Positions 35,778 to 45,005 of a stretch of 64,000 nucleotides of DNA are shown here, piece after piece. Under the pieces are notes generated by a model, which saw only the letters and a list, made by a program, of their open reading frames with translations, had not been told where the DNA came from and ran no database searches. The stretch spans positions 4,030,001 through 4,094,000 of the forward strand of contig OZ245815.1 of assembly GCA_965228425.1 (NCBI GenBank), written 5' to 3'. Position numbers and translations under genes: made by a program. The stretch comes from JAJFJD01 sp965228425. Its GTDB lineage: Bacteria > Pseudomonadota > Alphaproteobacteria > UBA8366. The first letter of the stretch is position 1; each line of letters begins with the position of its first letter.

Positions 35778-36117
35778 GGTCTTCCCGCGCTTAATGCTGC
35801 CATCATCAATTCAATAATTAAGCAGCTATCCCCCAAACAGTCGGGAACATAACAAAAAAGAAAATGAAGAAGCAATAAATAAAAATCACACCAACTAAGA
35901 GTAGGAAAAAGAGTTCCGTGCGATTCAACTACCGTAAATTTCGATTCTACTGCAATTTCTGATTCCAGACGTTGAACGGCGAAAGGAACACACCTGCGCG
36001 AAAGCGCAAAACCGCAACGGCAAGAAATGCCCAGCAAAGCCTGCAAATTTCGACACCTAGCGGCAGCGGGAAAACGATGTGATGCGACAACCCATTGATT
36101 TTACGTAGCTTACCCCA
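35778..36117. other. Divergent promoter region between fliL and flgF
   Basis: This AT-rich stretch (richest at 35800-35940) separates the leftward fliL operon from flgF. The rightward sigma-54 site follows at 36118. For fliL I found only a poor leftward -24/-12 geometry match at 35919-35934 (CGGTAGT-TGAA-TCGCA), which I do not call. No convincing gene lies here. Confidence 0.4.
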
Positions 36118-36133
36118 TGGCACGCGTCCTGCA
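36118..36133 (+). promoter_or_regulatory. Sigma-54 promoter for flgF operon
   Basis: TGGCACG-CGTC-CTGCA matches the sigma-54 consensus TGGCACG-N4-TTGCA in 11 of 12 specified positions, with GG and GC exactly 12 apart. The start of transcription would be near 36144, 25 bases before flgF. Confidence 0.8.
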
Positions 36134-36168
36134 CCAAGGAGGCTAAGAGGAATCAAGCGCGCAGTGCA

Positions 36169-36894
36169 ATGGAATCACCGACCCTTATCACGTTATCTCG
36201 ACAGCTGACGCTACGCCGCGAAATGGACGTGATCGCGAACAACATCGCGAACATGAACACGCCCTCCTACAAGGGCGAGAAAATGATGTTCGTGGAGTAT
36301 CTCGTCGAACCGCAGAAAGACCAACCGCTGTCATTCGTCCAGGACTACGGAATGGTCCGGGACACGACCGAAGGGCCGTTGGCAACAACCAACAACCCGC
36401 TCGACATAGCGATATCCGGCGACGGATTCTTCACCGTCGAGACCGAGAACGGCGCGCGATACACGCGGTCCGGGCGCTTCCAACTGGATCGCGACGGACA
36501 GGTCACCAATCAATTGGGCCAACCGCTCCTAACCGCCGGCGGCCAACCCATCGTCGTTCCGCCGGGATCCGGCCCCATCACGATCGCATCGGATGGCACC
36601 CTGTCGGCCGGCACGCAGGTGCTGGGCACCATCGGCGTCGTGACCTTCGAGAAGCCGAAAGAAATGCAGCGCGAAGCGAACAATCTGTTCAAGACCGACG
36701 AACCGCCACAACCCGCCGCCGATAGCCAGATCATGCAAGGCATGCTCGAGGAATCGAACGTCAGTGGCATCGCCGAGATGACGAAGATGATCGAAATCCA
36801 CCGGCGGTATACGAGCAATCAGCGCTTGATGCAGCAGGAGCACGATCGCATCCGCCGCAGCATCAGCCGTCTCACCGGAACGCAAAACAGATAA
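36169..36894 (+). CDS. flgF: Flagellar basal-body rod protein FlgF
   Basis: FlgF is a proximal rod subunit. The 241-aa product has the rod/hook N-terminus LSRQLTLRREMDVIANNIANMNTPSYKG and the central DIAISGDGFFTVETENGARYTRSGRFQLD block; the C-terminal helix (MTKMIEIHRRYTSNQRLMQQEHDRIR) is FlgF-like. It leads flgF-flgG-flgA-flgH. Confidence 0.95.
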   Translation: MESPTLITLSRQLTLRREMDVIANNIANMNTPSYKGEKMMFVEYLVEPQKDQPLSFVQDYGMVRDTTEGPLATTNNPLDIAISGDGFFTVETENGARYTRSGRFQLDRDGQVTNQLGQPLLTAGGQPIVVPPGSGPITIASDGTLSAGTQVLGTIGVVTFEKPKEMQREANNLFKTDEPPQPAADSQIMQGMLEESNVSGIAEMTKMIEIHRRYTSNQRLMQQEHDRIRRSISRLTGTQNR

Positions 36895-36932
36895 TGCAAA
36901 GAAACACGCGGAATAGGACATAGGGAAAACAC

Positions 36933-37718
36933 ATGCGGTCACTCAGCATCGGCGCAACGGGCATGCTGGCCCAACAGCTCAACGTGGAAGTCATTTCGCA
37001 CAACATCGCGAATATGAACACCACCGCCTATACCCGTCGGCGCGTCGAGTTTCAGGACCTGCTGTATCAGAATATGCGGCGGACAGGATCGCAGTCCGCG
37101 GATGACGGATCGATCGTTCCCGCCGGCGTCCAGGTCGGCCTCGGCGTGAAAACGGCGGCGGTCTACCGCATCACCGAACAGGGCAATCTGACGCTGACGG
37201 AAAACAACCTCGACATGGCCATCAACGGCGAAGGGTATTATCAGATTACCCTGCCGAACGGCGACACCGCCTACACGCGGTCCGGCGCCTTTCAGCTCGG
37301 CGAGGACGGGAGCATCGTCACGGTCGACGGTTTCGCCGTACAGCCGGGCATCACGATCCCCGCGAATGCGATCGACATAACGGTCAACGCCAGCGGCGAA
37401 GTGCTCGTCACCCTTGACGGGCAGGTCGCACCGCAGAACGTGGGACAGTTGCAGTTGGCGACATTCTCCAACGAGGCGGGCCTGCTGGCGATCGGCGACA
37501 ACTTGTTCGTCGAAACACCGGCCTCCGGCGCCGCGACGACAGGCACACCGGCTTCCGACGGTTTCGGCAGCCTGCAGCAAGGATTTCTCGAGACATCGAA
37601 CGTCAACGTGGTGGAGGAGATCACCAATCTGATCACCGCCCAGCGCGCGTATGAAATGAACTCGAAGGTAATCGAAACGTCCGACCAGATGATGGCGACC
37701 GTCTCGAACGTCCGTTAA
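36933..37718 (+). CDS. flgG: Flagellar distal rod protein FlgG
   Basis: FlgG builds the distal rod. The 261-aa product, with AGGGAAA before the ATG, has MRSLSIGATGMLAQQLNVEVISHNIANMNTTAYTRRRVEFQDLLYQ, the FlgG-specific loop, and ends with SNVNVVEEITNLITAQRAYEMNSKVIETSDQM, an almost universal FlgG C-terminus. Confidence 0.97.
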   Translation: MRSLSIGATGMLAQQLNVEVISHNIANMNTTAYTRRRVEFQDLLYQNMRRTGSQSADDGSIVPAGVQVGLGVKTAAVYRITEQGNLTLTENNLDMAINGEGYYQITLPNGDTAYTRSGAFQLGEDGSIVTVDGFAVQPGITIPANAIDITVNASGEVLVTLDGQVAPQNVGQLQLATFSNEAGLLAIGDNLFVETPASGAATTGTPASDGFGSLQQGFLETSNVNVVEEITNLITAQRAYEMNSKVIETSDQMMATVSNVR

Positions 37719-37741
37719 GGCCGATAGGAAACCTGACCGCT

Positions 37742-38737
37742 ATGGCGCGCACCGCACCCAACCCGTCAACGCTGAAACTGCTGACTCTGTCGGCCGGTGG
37801 CCTGCTGCTCGCGGCGATGCCAAACGGCGCCGACGCGGCATCGCTACGGTCGCACACGGTTGTGCATGGCGACATGGTCCGCCTCGGCGATTTGTTCGAC
37901 GACGCCGGCCCGAAGAGCGAAGCCGTCGTTCTACGCGCCCCGGCGCCCGGCCGGAAGATGACCGTCGAAGGCCGCTGGCTGCGCAGCCTGGCCCGCGCTT
38001 ACCGGCTGAACTGGAGCCCCGCCCGGGGCAGCGACGAAGCCGTCGTCGAACGCAGCAGCAATCCAATAGAGACCACCGACATCGTCGCCGCCCTGCGCCG
38101 CGCGCTGGAACATCGTGCCGAGCAAAACGAACCTTTCGAGGTATCGCTCGATGACCCGTCGATGACCATCCATCTGCCGATCGACACGTCACCATCTGTA
38201 TCGGTACGGCGACTACGGTTCAACAAACGGAGCCTGCGGTTTTCCGCGACACTGTTGGCCCCGGCCGATCGGCCCGGGGCCCGCACGGTGCCGGTTGCCG
38301 GCCGGATACACCCCTTGGTGAGCGTTCCGGTGCTCACGCGCCGCCTGCGCAACGGTGAAATCATCCGCAAGGACGACCTGACGGCGCAAATGATGCGGCG
38401 CAGCAGCGTCGGCAACAGCACGATGCTGGATCCGGAGAAAATCGTCGGCATGGGCGTGCGCCGCACGCTTCGCACCGATAAGCCCGTGCGACGCGGCGAT
38501 ATCCGCGAGCCGGTCCTCGTCGCGCGAAACAGCCTGGTCGTCATGAAATACAAGACCGCCAACATGCTGATCACGGCACAGGGCAAGGCGCGCGAAAACG
38601 GAACGCGCGGCGAAACCATCCGAATCCAGAATACCGGCAGCGGAAAAACCATCGAAGGCGTCGTGATCGGCCCCGGCATGGTCGCCGTCGGCACATTCGG
38701 CACCATCGGCGCCATCGCTGCGAGGCAAAACCGCTAA
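37742..38737 (+). CDS. flgA: Flagellar P-ring assembly chaperone FlgA
   Basis: FlgA helps FlgI polymerise around the rod in the periplasm. The 331-aa product has a signal peptide ending near ADAA and a C-terminal SAF domain (VPVLTRRLRNGEIIRKDDLTAQMM...VRRTLRTDKPVRRGDI, then TRGETIRIQNTGSGKTIEGVV-type sequence), the FlgA hallmark. Its stop overlaps the flgH start by one base. Confidence 0.93.
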   Translation: MARTAPNPSTLKLLTLSAGGLLLAAMPNGADAASLRSHTVVHGDMVRLGDLFDDAGPKSEAVVLRAPAPGRKMTVEGRWLRSLARAYRLNWSPARGSDEAVVERSSNPIETTDIVAALRRALEHRAEQNEPFEVSLDDPSMTIHLPIDTSPSVSVRRLRFNKRSLRFSATLLAPADRPGARTVPVAGRIHPLVSVPVLTRRLRNGEIIRKDDLTAQMMRRSSVGNSTMLDPEKIVGMGVRRTLRTDKPVRRGDIREPVLVARNSLVVMKYKTANMLITAQGKARENGTRGETIRIQNTGSGKTIEGVVIGPGMVAVGTFGTIGAIAARQNR

Positions 38738-39498
38738 TGCCGAACCGTACCCGACACACGATACGATTTCTGACCTGTATCTTGGTTGCCGGAACCGTGT
38801 TGAGCGGCTGCAACACCCTGCAGCGCCTCGCCGACGTCGGTGCCGAACCCAAGATGACGACAATTCAGAACCCCCTGCACAATCAAGGCTATCGCCCCGT
38901 CAGCATGCCGATGCCAGCGCCGGTTACGGCGCATCGCGAACCCAACTCGCTGTGGCGTCCCGGGTCGCGCGCCTTTTTCAAGGACCTGCGGGCAACCCGT
39001 GTCGGCGACCTGCTGACCGTGGTCATTCAAATCGACGATAAGGGTGAACTGGACAACAACAGCACCCGCAGCCGGGACAATACCGAAGGCGCCGACGCGC
39101 CCGCGATCCTCGGGTACGAAACGTCGCTCAGCAAGGTTTTGCCCGACGCGATCAATCCCGGTAATTTGCTGGAGTTGTCGTCCAACTCGAACTCGAACGG
39201 CGATTCTTCGATCGACCGCGAAGAAGAGATCGACCTTGAACTCGCCGCCGTCGTGACCCAAGTGCTGCCGAACGGCAACCTTGTGATTCTCGGCAGGCAG
39301 GAAACGCGGGTGAACTACGAGGTTCGTGAGCTGCAGATTACCGGCGTCATCCGCCCGGAAGACATCACCAGTCAAAACACCATCAGCTACGAAAAAATTG
39401 CCGAGGCGCGGCTGGCCTACGGCGGGCGCGGCTTCATGAGCGACGTGCAGCAGCCGCGCTACGGCCAACAGATCATCGACATCCTGTTCCCCTTCTGA
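38737..39498 (+). CDS. flgH: Flagellar L-ring lipoprotein FlgH
   Basis: FlgH forms the outer-membrane L ring. The 253-aa product has a lipoprotein signal with lipobox LSGC, then SLWRPGSRAFFKDLRATRVGDLLTVVIQIDD and the C-terminal LQITGVIRPEDITSQNTISYEKIAEARLAYGGRG, both FlgH signatures. It ends the flgFGAH operon, about 100 bases before a terminator. Confidence 0.97.
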   Translation: MPNRTRHTIRFLTCILVAGTVLSGCNTLQRLADVGAEPKMTTIQNPLHNQGYRPVSMPMPAPVTAHREPNSLWRPGSRAFFKDLRATRVGDLLTVVIQIDDKGELDNNSTRSRDNTEGADAPAILGYETSLSKVLPDAINPGNLLELSSNSNSNGDSSIDREEEIDLELAAVVTQVLPNGNLVILGRQETRVNYEVRELQITGVIRPEDITSQNTISYEKIAEARLAYGGRGFMSDVQQPRYGQQIIDILFPF

Positions 39499-39600
39499 TC
39501 GATGCGGGAACAGGCATGACATAGGACCAAAAGTTTTAAGGAATTTGCGTTCGCCCTTATCCTCTCCTCCTCCCCAACGCGCTAGGGCGGCGCAAATAAA

Positions 39601-39640
39601 GAGGCCGGTGCTCCTTTGGATCACCGGCCTCGTTTCTTTT
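39601..39640. terminator. Rho-independent terminator between flgH and dksA
   Basis: Stem GAGGCCGGTG (39601-39610) pairs with CACCGGCCTC (39622-39631) around an 11-base loop, followed by GTTTCTTTT on the plus strand and preceded by AATAAA, which gives a short T-run on the minus strand. It can end both flgH and the convergent dksA transcripts. Confidence 0.85.
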
Positions 39641-39674
39641 GACGGCGCGGAAATAATCCGCTGCCGGACGGCAC

Positions 39675-40094
39675 CTAGTCGTCCCGTCGCGTTCTTTCCA
39701 TCCGTTCGTGCCGCTCCTGCGCCTCCAGGCTGAGGGTCGCTATGGGCCTCGCCTCCAGCCGGCGCAGGGAAATCGGCTCGTCGGTTTCTTCGCAGTATCC
39801 GTAAGTACCCTCGTCGATACGCCGCAGCGCTTCGTCGATCTTGGCGATCAACTTGCGCTGCCGATCTCGGGTTCGCAGTTCGAGGGACCTGTCGGTTTCT
39901 TTCGTCGCCCGATCCGCCATATCGGGCACCGCCAGACTCTCGCTTTGCAAATTGCGGAGTGTTTCGTTCGACTCCTGCAACAATTCGCTGCGCCAAGCGA
40001 GAAGCTTAATGCGAAAATATTCACGCTGCCGAGCGTTCATAAATTCTTCTTCTTCGCTCGGCCTATAATCCGGCGGCAGCAGGGGATTCGACAT
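39675..40094 (-). CDS. dksA: RNA polymerase-binding regulator DksA
   Basis: DksA works with ppGpp in the RNA polymerase secondary channel. The 139-aa product has the coiled coil (FRIKLLAWRSELLQESNETLRNL...DRATKETDRSLELRTRDRQRKLIAKIDEALRRIDEG) with acidic tip residues, then GYCEETDEPISLRRLEARPIATLSLEAQERHE. Only one of the four zinc-ligand cysteines remains, as I recall for many alphaproteobacterial DksA proteins. Start context MSNPLLPPDYRPSEEEEFMN is typical. Confidence 0.93.
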   Translation of the reverse strand: MSNPLLPPDYRPSEEEEFMNARQREYFRIKLLAWRSELLQESNETLRNLQSESLAVPDMADRATKETDRSLELRTRDRQRKLIAKIDEALRRIDEGTYGYCEETDEPISLRRLEARPIATLSLEAQERHERMERTRRDD

Positions 40095-40241
40095 GCGTCA
40101 CTCCTAGCACGGTACCGACTAACGAGCGGCGCGGAATATATAGGCCAGAACGGGCCTGAGCAAGCCCCTGGCGGTTGAACAAATTTTTATCGGGGATTCG
40201 GCGCGGAAATCTCGAGACGAATCGAGAAAAGCTAAATTAAA

Positions 40242-40670
40242 TCAATTATCTCTCTCGAACTTTGCGAGTTCTACCCGAGCGCGCAATTCGATTTCGTCCA
40301 GGATCATATTCAGCTTCGGATCGTCACTTTGAACCCGATGGTGTTCGACCATGGTCGTAATACGTTCAAGATCCTGCTTCGCAACGCCGCCCGAAATGAT
40401 GCCAATTCTCAGTTGGTCCAAGGTATCCAAGAGATCAACCGCCCATCGGCGGGCCTTCTTCCGCGCTTCGCCATCGGTCGCATCGCCGACTTCCTGGATG
40501 GACAACAACGCATCCACGGACTGCACCGGCGCAACCGTGCCGACCTGCTCCGCCGCGTCGCGATCAGACTCCAAATGCTTCGAAAATTGAGTTGTCTGCG
40601 CCTTGCCGGCCTTTTCACTGCGCTTGACGGGCGACGCCGTCCGGCTCGGGGCGGTACGGTCGATTTTCAT
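40242..40670 (-). CDS. fliX: Flagellar assembly regulator FliX
   Basis: FliX couples early flagellar assembly to late gene expression by controlling FlbD, the sigma-54 activator, in Caulobacter-type hierarchies. From ATG 40670 (MKIDRTAPSRTASPVKR) the product is 142 aa with a C-terminal helical domain (ARRWAVDLLDTLDQLRIGIISGGVAKQDLERITTMVEHHR...LNMILDEIELRARVELAKFE) characteristic of FliX. An in-frame ATG at 40688 is an alternative. It diverges from flgI, the Caulobacter arrangement. Confidence 0.88.
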   Translation of the reverse strand: MKIDRTAPSRTASPVKRSEKAGKAQTTQFSKHLESDRDAAEQVGTVAPVQSVDALLSIQEVGDATDGEARKKARRWAVDLLDTLDQLRIGIISGGVAKQDLERITTMVEHHRVQSDDPKLNMILDEIELRARVELAKFERDN

Positions 40671-40863
40671 GGCCGAAACATACTGCATTTCACATCAAAT
40701 AGAAATGTGCTCAAGCCGGATCGGATGCGGGCAAAGGGCAAACTTTGCCGACGGTATCGGCAGGGGTTGCCGAAACATCCCGCCGTCCCGAATCAATACC
40801 CTTTCCTGAATTAATTAATATCGTTATTTCAGCATCTTATAGGGATTCGAAAACAGGTAATCC

Positions 40864-40879
40864 TGGCATGGCGTTCGCT
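40864..40879 (+). promoter_or_regulatory. Sigma-54 promoter for flgI operon
   Basis: TGGCATG-GCGT-TCGCT has the invariant GG/GC 12 bases apart and differs from consensus TGGCACG-N4-TTGCT at two positions. Expected transcription start is near 40890, 31 bases before flgI. Caulobacter flgI is likewise sigma-54-dependent beside fliX. Confidence 0.7.
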
Positions 40880-40920
40880 TTGTAAAAGGCAATATTTCCC
40901 GGCGCCGGTCCGAAGGTCCA

Positions 40921-42084
40921 ATGACGCAGAATCCGTTCCTATCTCTCATCAAGTCTTGGCATTGCACATGTCGAGTCGCCCTCCGTCTCGCCGTTTGCGC
41001 GCTGATGCTCGTATTCGTCTGGACATCGGACGCCGCCGCGCAGGCGCGGATCAAGGATATCGTCGATTTCGAGGGCGTCCGGGAAAACCTTCTGGTCGGG
41101 TACGGGCTGGTTGTCGGCTTGAACGGGACCGGCGACAGCCTCAGCAGCGCGGTGTTCACCAAGGAAAGCCTGATCGGCATGCTCGAACGGCTCGGCGTGA
41201 ATGCCCGCGACAACAACCTCAAAACCAACAATGTCGCCGCCGTGATGGTGACCGCGACGCTCCCGCCGTTTGCGCGCCAAGGAAGCCGGATCGACGTCAG
41301 CGTTTCGGCGCTGGGTGACGCCAAGAACCTGCTCGGCGGAACGCTGCTGGTGACCCCCTTGCTCGGCGCCGACGGAGAAGTCTATTCCGTAGCGCAAGGC
41401 AGCCTGCAGGTCGGCGGGTTTACCGCGCAAGGCGCCGGCGAGACCGTGACCAAGGGCGTACCGACGAGCGCCCGCATTCCCAACGGCGCGATCGTCGAGC
41501 GTGAAATCCCGTTCCGCCTCGCCGGCATGAAGCAAGTGCGGCTCTCGCTGCGCAATCCCGACTTCACCACGGCGCGCCGCATCGCCCGCGCGGTCAATGC
41601 CTTCGTCGGCGAACGGTCGGCCCGCGTAACGGACCCGGCAACCGTGGAGCTGAACGTTCCAAAATCCTACAAGAACGCGGTCGTCGAGCTGTTGACCGAT
41701 GTCGAGCAACTTCGGGTCGAGCCGGATACCATCGCCAAGGTGGTGATCGACGAGCAGGCCGGCGTGATCGTGATGGGCGAGAACGTCCGGATCAGCACGG
41801 TGGCGATCGCCCAGGGCAGCCTGACGATCCGGATCACCGAGACACCGCAGGTTTCCCAGCCGCAACCCTTTTCGAATACCGGCAGCACGGCAATCGTCGA
41901 CCGCACCGACGTCCAGGTCGAAGAAGGCGACGACAAGAAGCTCGGCGTCCTGAACAACGGCGTCACGCTGCAGGAACTGGTCAACGGCATCAATGCGCTG
42001 GGGATCGGGCCGCGCGACATGATCACGATCCTTCAGGCGATCAAGGCTGCCGGCGCGCTACAAGCGGAAATCGAGGTCTTGTAA
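40921..42084 (+). CDS. flgI: Flagellar P-ring protein FlgI
   Basis: FlgI forms the periplasmic P ring. The 387-aa product has a signal peptide ending AAAQA, then RIKDIVDFEGVRENLLVGYGLVVGLNGTGDSL, the FlgI hallmark, and a C-terminal block LQELVNGINALGIGPRDMITILQAIKAAGALQAEIEVL. GAAGG precedes the ATG. It overlaps the rod-binding gene by one base. Confidence 0.97.
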   Translation: MTQNPFLSLIKSWHCTCRVALRLAVCALMLVFVWTSDAAAQARIKDIVDFEGVRENLLVGYGLVVGLNGTGDSLSSAVFTKESLIGMLERLGVNARDNNLKTNNVAAVMVTATLPPFARQGSRIDVSVSALGDAKNLLGGTLLVTPLLGADGEVYSVAQGSLQVGGFTAQGAGETVTKGVPTSARIPNGAIVEREIPFRLAGMKQVRLSLRNPDFTTARRIARAVNAFVGERSARVTDPATVELNVPKSYKNAVVELLTDVEQLRVEPDTIAKVVIDEQAGVIVMGENVRISTVAIAQGSLTIRITETPQVSQPQPFSNTGSTAIVDRTDVQVEEGDDKKLGVLNNGVTLQELVNGINALGIGPRDMITILQAIKAAGALQAEIEVL

Positions 42085-42410
42085 TGGACAGTCCCGTCTC
42101 GATCGACCAGGTCACCCAATCGCTGACGTCCTCGCGCGCCCCTCAAATGGACCGACTGAAGGGAGCGTCGGACGAGCAAATCCGCAAGACCGCGGAGGAT
42201 TTCGAAGGATTCTTCGTTTCGATGATGCTGGAAAGCATGTTCGCCGGCATCAAGACGGATTCCATGTTCGGCGGCGGCCAGGGTGAAGCGGTCTTCCGGT
42301 CCATGTTGTTGCAGGAATACGGGAAAACGATCTCCCAGAGCGACGGCTTCGGCATCGCCGATACCGTGCAGCGCGAAATCCTGAAATTGCAGGAGGTGCA
42401 GAACTCATGA
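42084..42410 (+). CDS. Rod-binding protein (FlgJ N-terminal domain only)
   Basis: The 108-aa product matches the N-terminal rod-capping domain of FlgJ: RKTAEDFEGFFVSMMLESMF and GGGQGEAVFRSMLLQEYGKTISQSDGFGIADTV. It lacks the C-terminal muramidase domain, which is normal in alphaproteobacteria where a separate lytic enzyme opens the wall. It starts within the flgI stop and overlaps the next gene by four bases. Confidence 0.92.
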   Translation: MDSPVSIDQVTQSLTSSRAPQMDRLKGASDEQIRKTAEDFEGFFVSMMLESMFAGIKTDSMFGGGQGEAVFRSMLLQEYGKTISQSDGFGIADTVQREILKLQEVQNS

Positions 42411-42853
42411 CGCCGAATGAAATGACCCGGCGCGCGGTCGATGCGACCCTGTCGCTGGCCGATGTCATCGACGAAGAGAACAAGGCGCTCGCACAGGCGC
42501 GCGTCGAACGCGTTACGGCGCTCCAGGACGCGAAACAGACCGCCTCCGACGTGTTCGAAGCCCGCATTCGCGAATTGAAGGAAAACCCGGATCACCTGAC
42601 GCAAGCCGCGCCGACCATGCAACGTCAGCTGGAGACCGCGAAGCAGCGCCTCGACGAGGTCGCGACCGTCAATATCAACGCCCTGCGCTCGGCAATCGAA
42701 TTGAACAAGCGGTTGGCGGAACGGATCGCGCATTCGGTGGACCGGCAACGCGTCAGCGCCGCCGGATACACGAAGAGCGGGGCCTCGGCCGTCGGTCAGC
42801 CGAACAATCACCTGAATGATCCGATGCCGATTTCGCTGAACGAAACCCTCTGA
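42407..42853 (+). CDS. FlgN-like flagellar chaperone
   Basis: The 148-aa product is helical and charged (VIDEENKALAQARVERVTALQDAKQTASDVFEARI), with a C-terminal LRSAIELNKRLAERIAHSVDRQRVSAAGY. It lies directly before flgK and flgL, the position of FlgN, the export chaperone for those two hook-associated proteins. No strict motif identifies FlgN, so the call leans on context. Overlaps the rod-binding gene by four bases (ATGA). Confidence 0.7.
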   Translation: MTPNEMTRRAVDATLSLADVIDEENKALAQARVERVTALQDAKQTASDVFEARIRELKENPDHLTQAAPTMQRQLETAKQRLDEVATVNINALRSAIELNKRLAERIAHSVDRQRVSAAGYTKSGASAVGQPNNHLNDPMPISLNETL

Positions 42854-42881
42854 CCCACGGCCGGATTGACCGAGACCGATC

Positions 42882-44993
42882 ATGTCACTCTCCTTGGCCC
42901 TTCGAAGTGCTCTCAGCGGACTAAGCGCGGCCCAGACCGCGATTCAGGTCACGTCCGACAACGTGACCAACGCCAACACGCCGGGGCACACACGGAAATT
43001 CGTCGAGAACCAATCGCGCCTGATCGCCGCGCAGGGCGCCGGGGTCGACACGGGCATCATTTCGCGCGAGGTCGACGATTTCCTCCTGTCCCAGATACGG
43101 AATCAACAAAGCACCGTCGGCCAACTCACCGTCCGCGACCGATTCCTGGCGCAGATTCAGAACATGTTCGGCTCGCCGGAAACCAATCGCACGATTTCCA
43201 GTTCGCTGAACGATCTCAAGACATCGTTCGAGGCGCTCGCCGCCACGCCGGAGTCGCAAGCAAACGCTTCCGATGTCGTCAACATCGCCCGACAGACCGT
43301 CCAGCTCTTCAACGATCTCAGCAACACGATCCAGGATCTGCGGGCCGATGCCGACCGGGAGATCGAGCGCATCGTCACGCAACTCGACAGCCGGTTCGAG
43401 ATCGTTGCGGGTCTGAACGTCCAGATCGCCAATGCGGAAATCCTGAACCAGTCGAGTGCCGCATTGCGCGACGAGCGCGACCGGGCGCTTGCGGAAATCG
43501 CGACGAATATCGACATCCGGATCGTCGAACAGAATGACGGCACCGTCAGCCTGTTCTCCGCCGGCGGCCGCCTCCTCGTCGACCGCGGATCGGCGCTCGC
43601 CATCAGTCACGACGCCGTCTCCCAGGCGAGCGCCAGTATCGCCTATGTCAATCCGGGCGACCCGACCTATCCGGGCGGCATTACCGGTATCTTCGTGAAC
43701 GGCTCGACCGCCGCCGCCGACGACATTACCGATGAAATCCGGGGCGGCAGCCTCAAGGCGCTGATCGATATGCGCGACACCGAGCTTCCGAACCTGCAAC
43801 GGGAACTGGACGAGCTCGCGCAGACGCTGATTGCCGAACTGAACAAGGCGCATAATGCCGGAACGGCTTTTCCCCCGCCGTCGACATTGACCGGCAGTCA
43901 GTCTTTCGGCTCGACCGATATCTTCTCGGCCACCGGCAGCGTTCGGGTCGCGGTGCTGGATCAAACGACGGGCGTCGTTGTCGAAACGTTGGACATCGCG
44001 CTCGGCGCGATGACGACGGTGGATGACCTGCGCGCGGCCGTGAACGGCATGACCAACGTGACCGCCACGTTCAACGCCGCCGGGCAGCTCGTCGTCTCGG
44101 CAAATACGGCGGGTCAGGGCATCGCCATCAACGAACTGACCAGCGCCGTGACGACGGTCGGGGGCGAAACGCGCGGCGTATCGCACTATTTCGGCCTTAA
44201 CGATCTTTTCCACGCGAATGTCGACGGGACCGCCTATGACTCGTTTTCCAGCGCCCGGCAGAACGACAGCACCACCGCACTCGGGCTGACCGGCACGCTT
44301 ACGTTTAACGCCGCCGGTGTGTCGACGACGGTCGGCTATACCGCGGGTCAGAATCTCGACACCATTGCCGCCAACATTACCGCCAACGGAACGCTCGCCG
44401 GCGCCAACATATCGGCGCGCGTGGTCGATGACGGATCGGGCCGCCGCCTGATCGTAGAGGACACGGACGGCAATAACTTCGTCATGACCGATTCCAGTAC
44501 CTTGCTGTCCTCGCTCGGCGTAACGAACGAGTCGACGAGCGTCTCCAACGTGGTAACAGTGCGCAGCGACATCGTTTCGAACCAGGCGCTGGCGGCACGC
44601 GGTACGTTGAGCAGCGCAGGCGGCCTTGCCGCCGGCGATGATGGGCTGACCGTCGGTGACGGGAGCGCGGCCGCCGCACTTGCCGGTGTCTTCGACGCCA
44701 CAATCAGTTTCGGCAGCGCAGGCGGCCTTACCGGCACGTCGAATACGCTGTCGGAATATGCCGCCACGATTCTATCGGTGCAGGCGGCGATCGCATCGAA
44801 CACCTCCAGCGAACTGGATTTCAATTCGTCCTTCCTGGAAACGCTAGAGTTCCGGAACGGTTCAATTTCCGGGGTCAACATCGACGAGGAACTCGCGAAC
44901 CTGATCGTCTTCGAACAGGCTTTCAACGCGTCGGCGCGCGTCATCACCATCGCGTCCGATCTGCTCGAAGAACTGATCAACATCGTGCGGTAA
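42882..44993 (+). CDS. flgK: Flagellar hook-associated protein 1 FlgK
   Basis: FlgK is the first hook-filament junction protein. The 703-aa product has the N-terminal SLALRSALSGLSAAQTAIQVTSDNVTNANTPGHTRK signature and C-terminal LANLIVFEQAFNASARVITIASDLLEELINIVR. The central region is Ser/Thr/Gly-rich and variable, and the protein is longer than the roughly 550 aa of enteric FlgK, with repeated DGLTV/SAGGL-type segments at about 570-620. Confidence 0.95.
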   Translation: MSLSLALRSALSGLSAAQTAIQVTSDNVTNANTPGHTRKFVENQSRLIAAQGAGVDTGIISREVDDFLLSQIRNQQSTVGQLTVRDRFLAQIQNMFGSPETNRTISSSLNDLKTSFEALAATPESQANASDVVNIARQTVQLFNDLSNTIQDLRADADREIERIVTQLDSRFEIVAGLNVQIANAEILNQSSAALRDERDRALAEIATNIDIRIVEQNDGTVSLFSAGGRLLVDRGSALAISHDAVSQASASIAYVNPGDPTYPGGITGIFVNGSTAAADDITDEIRGGSLKALIDMRDTELPNLQRELDELAQTLIAELNKAHNAGTAFPPPSTLTGSQSFGSTDIFSATGSVRVAVLDQTTGVVVETLDIALGAMTTVDDLRAAVNGMTNVTATFNAAGQLVVSANTAGQGIAINELTSAVTTVGGETRGVSHYFGLNDLFHANVDGTAYDSFSSARQNDSTTALGLTGTLTFNAAGVSTTVGYTAGQNLDTIAANITANGTLAGANISARVVDDGSGRRLIVEDTDGNNFVMTDSSTLLSSLGVTNESTSVSNVVTVRSDIVSNQALAARGTLSSAGGLAAGDDGLTVGDGSAAAALAGVFDATISFGSAGGLTGTSNTLSEYAATILSVQAAIASNTSSELDFNSSFLETLEFRNGSISGVNIDEELANLIVFEQAFNASARVITIASDLLEELINIVR

Positions 44994-45005
44994 CGGAGCG
45001 AATAA

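Noticed and set aside
35919..35934. Leftward sigma-54-like match before fliL (CGGTAGT-TGAA-TCGCA)
   Set aside because: Spacing fits but the -24 half matches at only three of seven positions, and the match is weak beside the seven strong sites.
40741..40774. GGCA...TTGC sequences upstream of flgI resembling sigma-54 sites
   Set aside because: The GG to GC distance is 10 rather than 12 bases; the site at 40864 has correct spacing.
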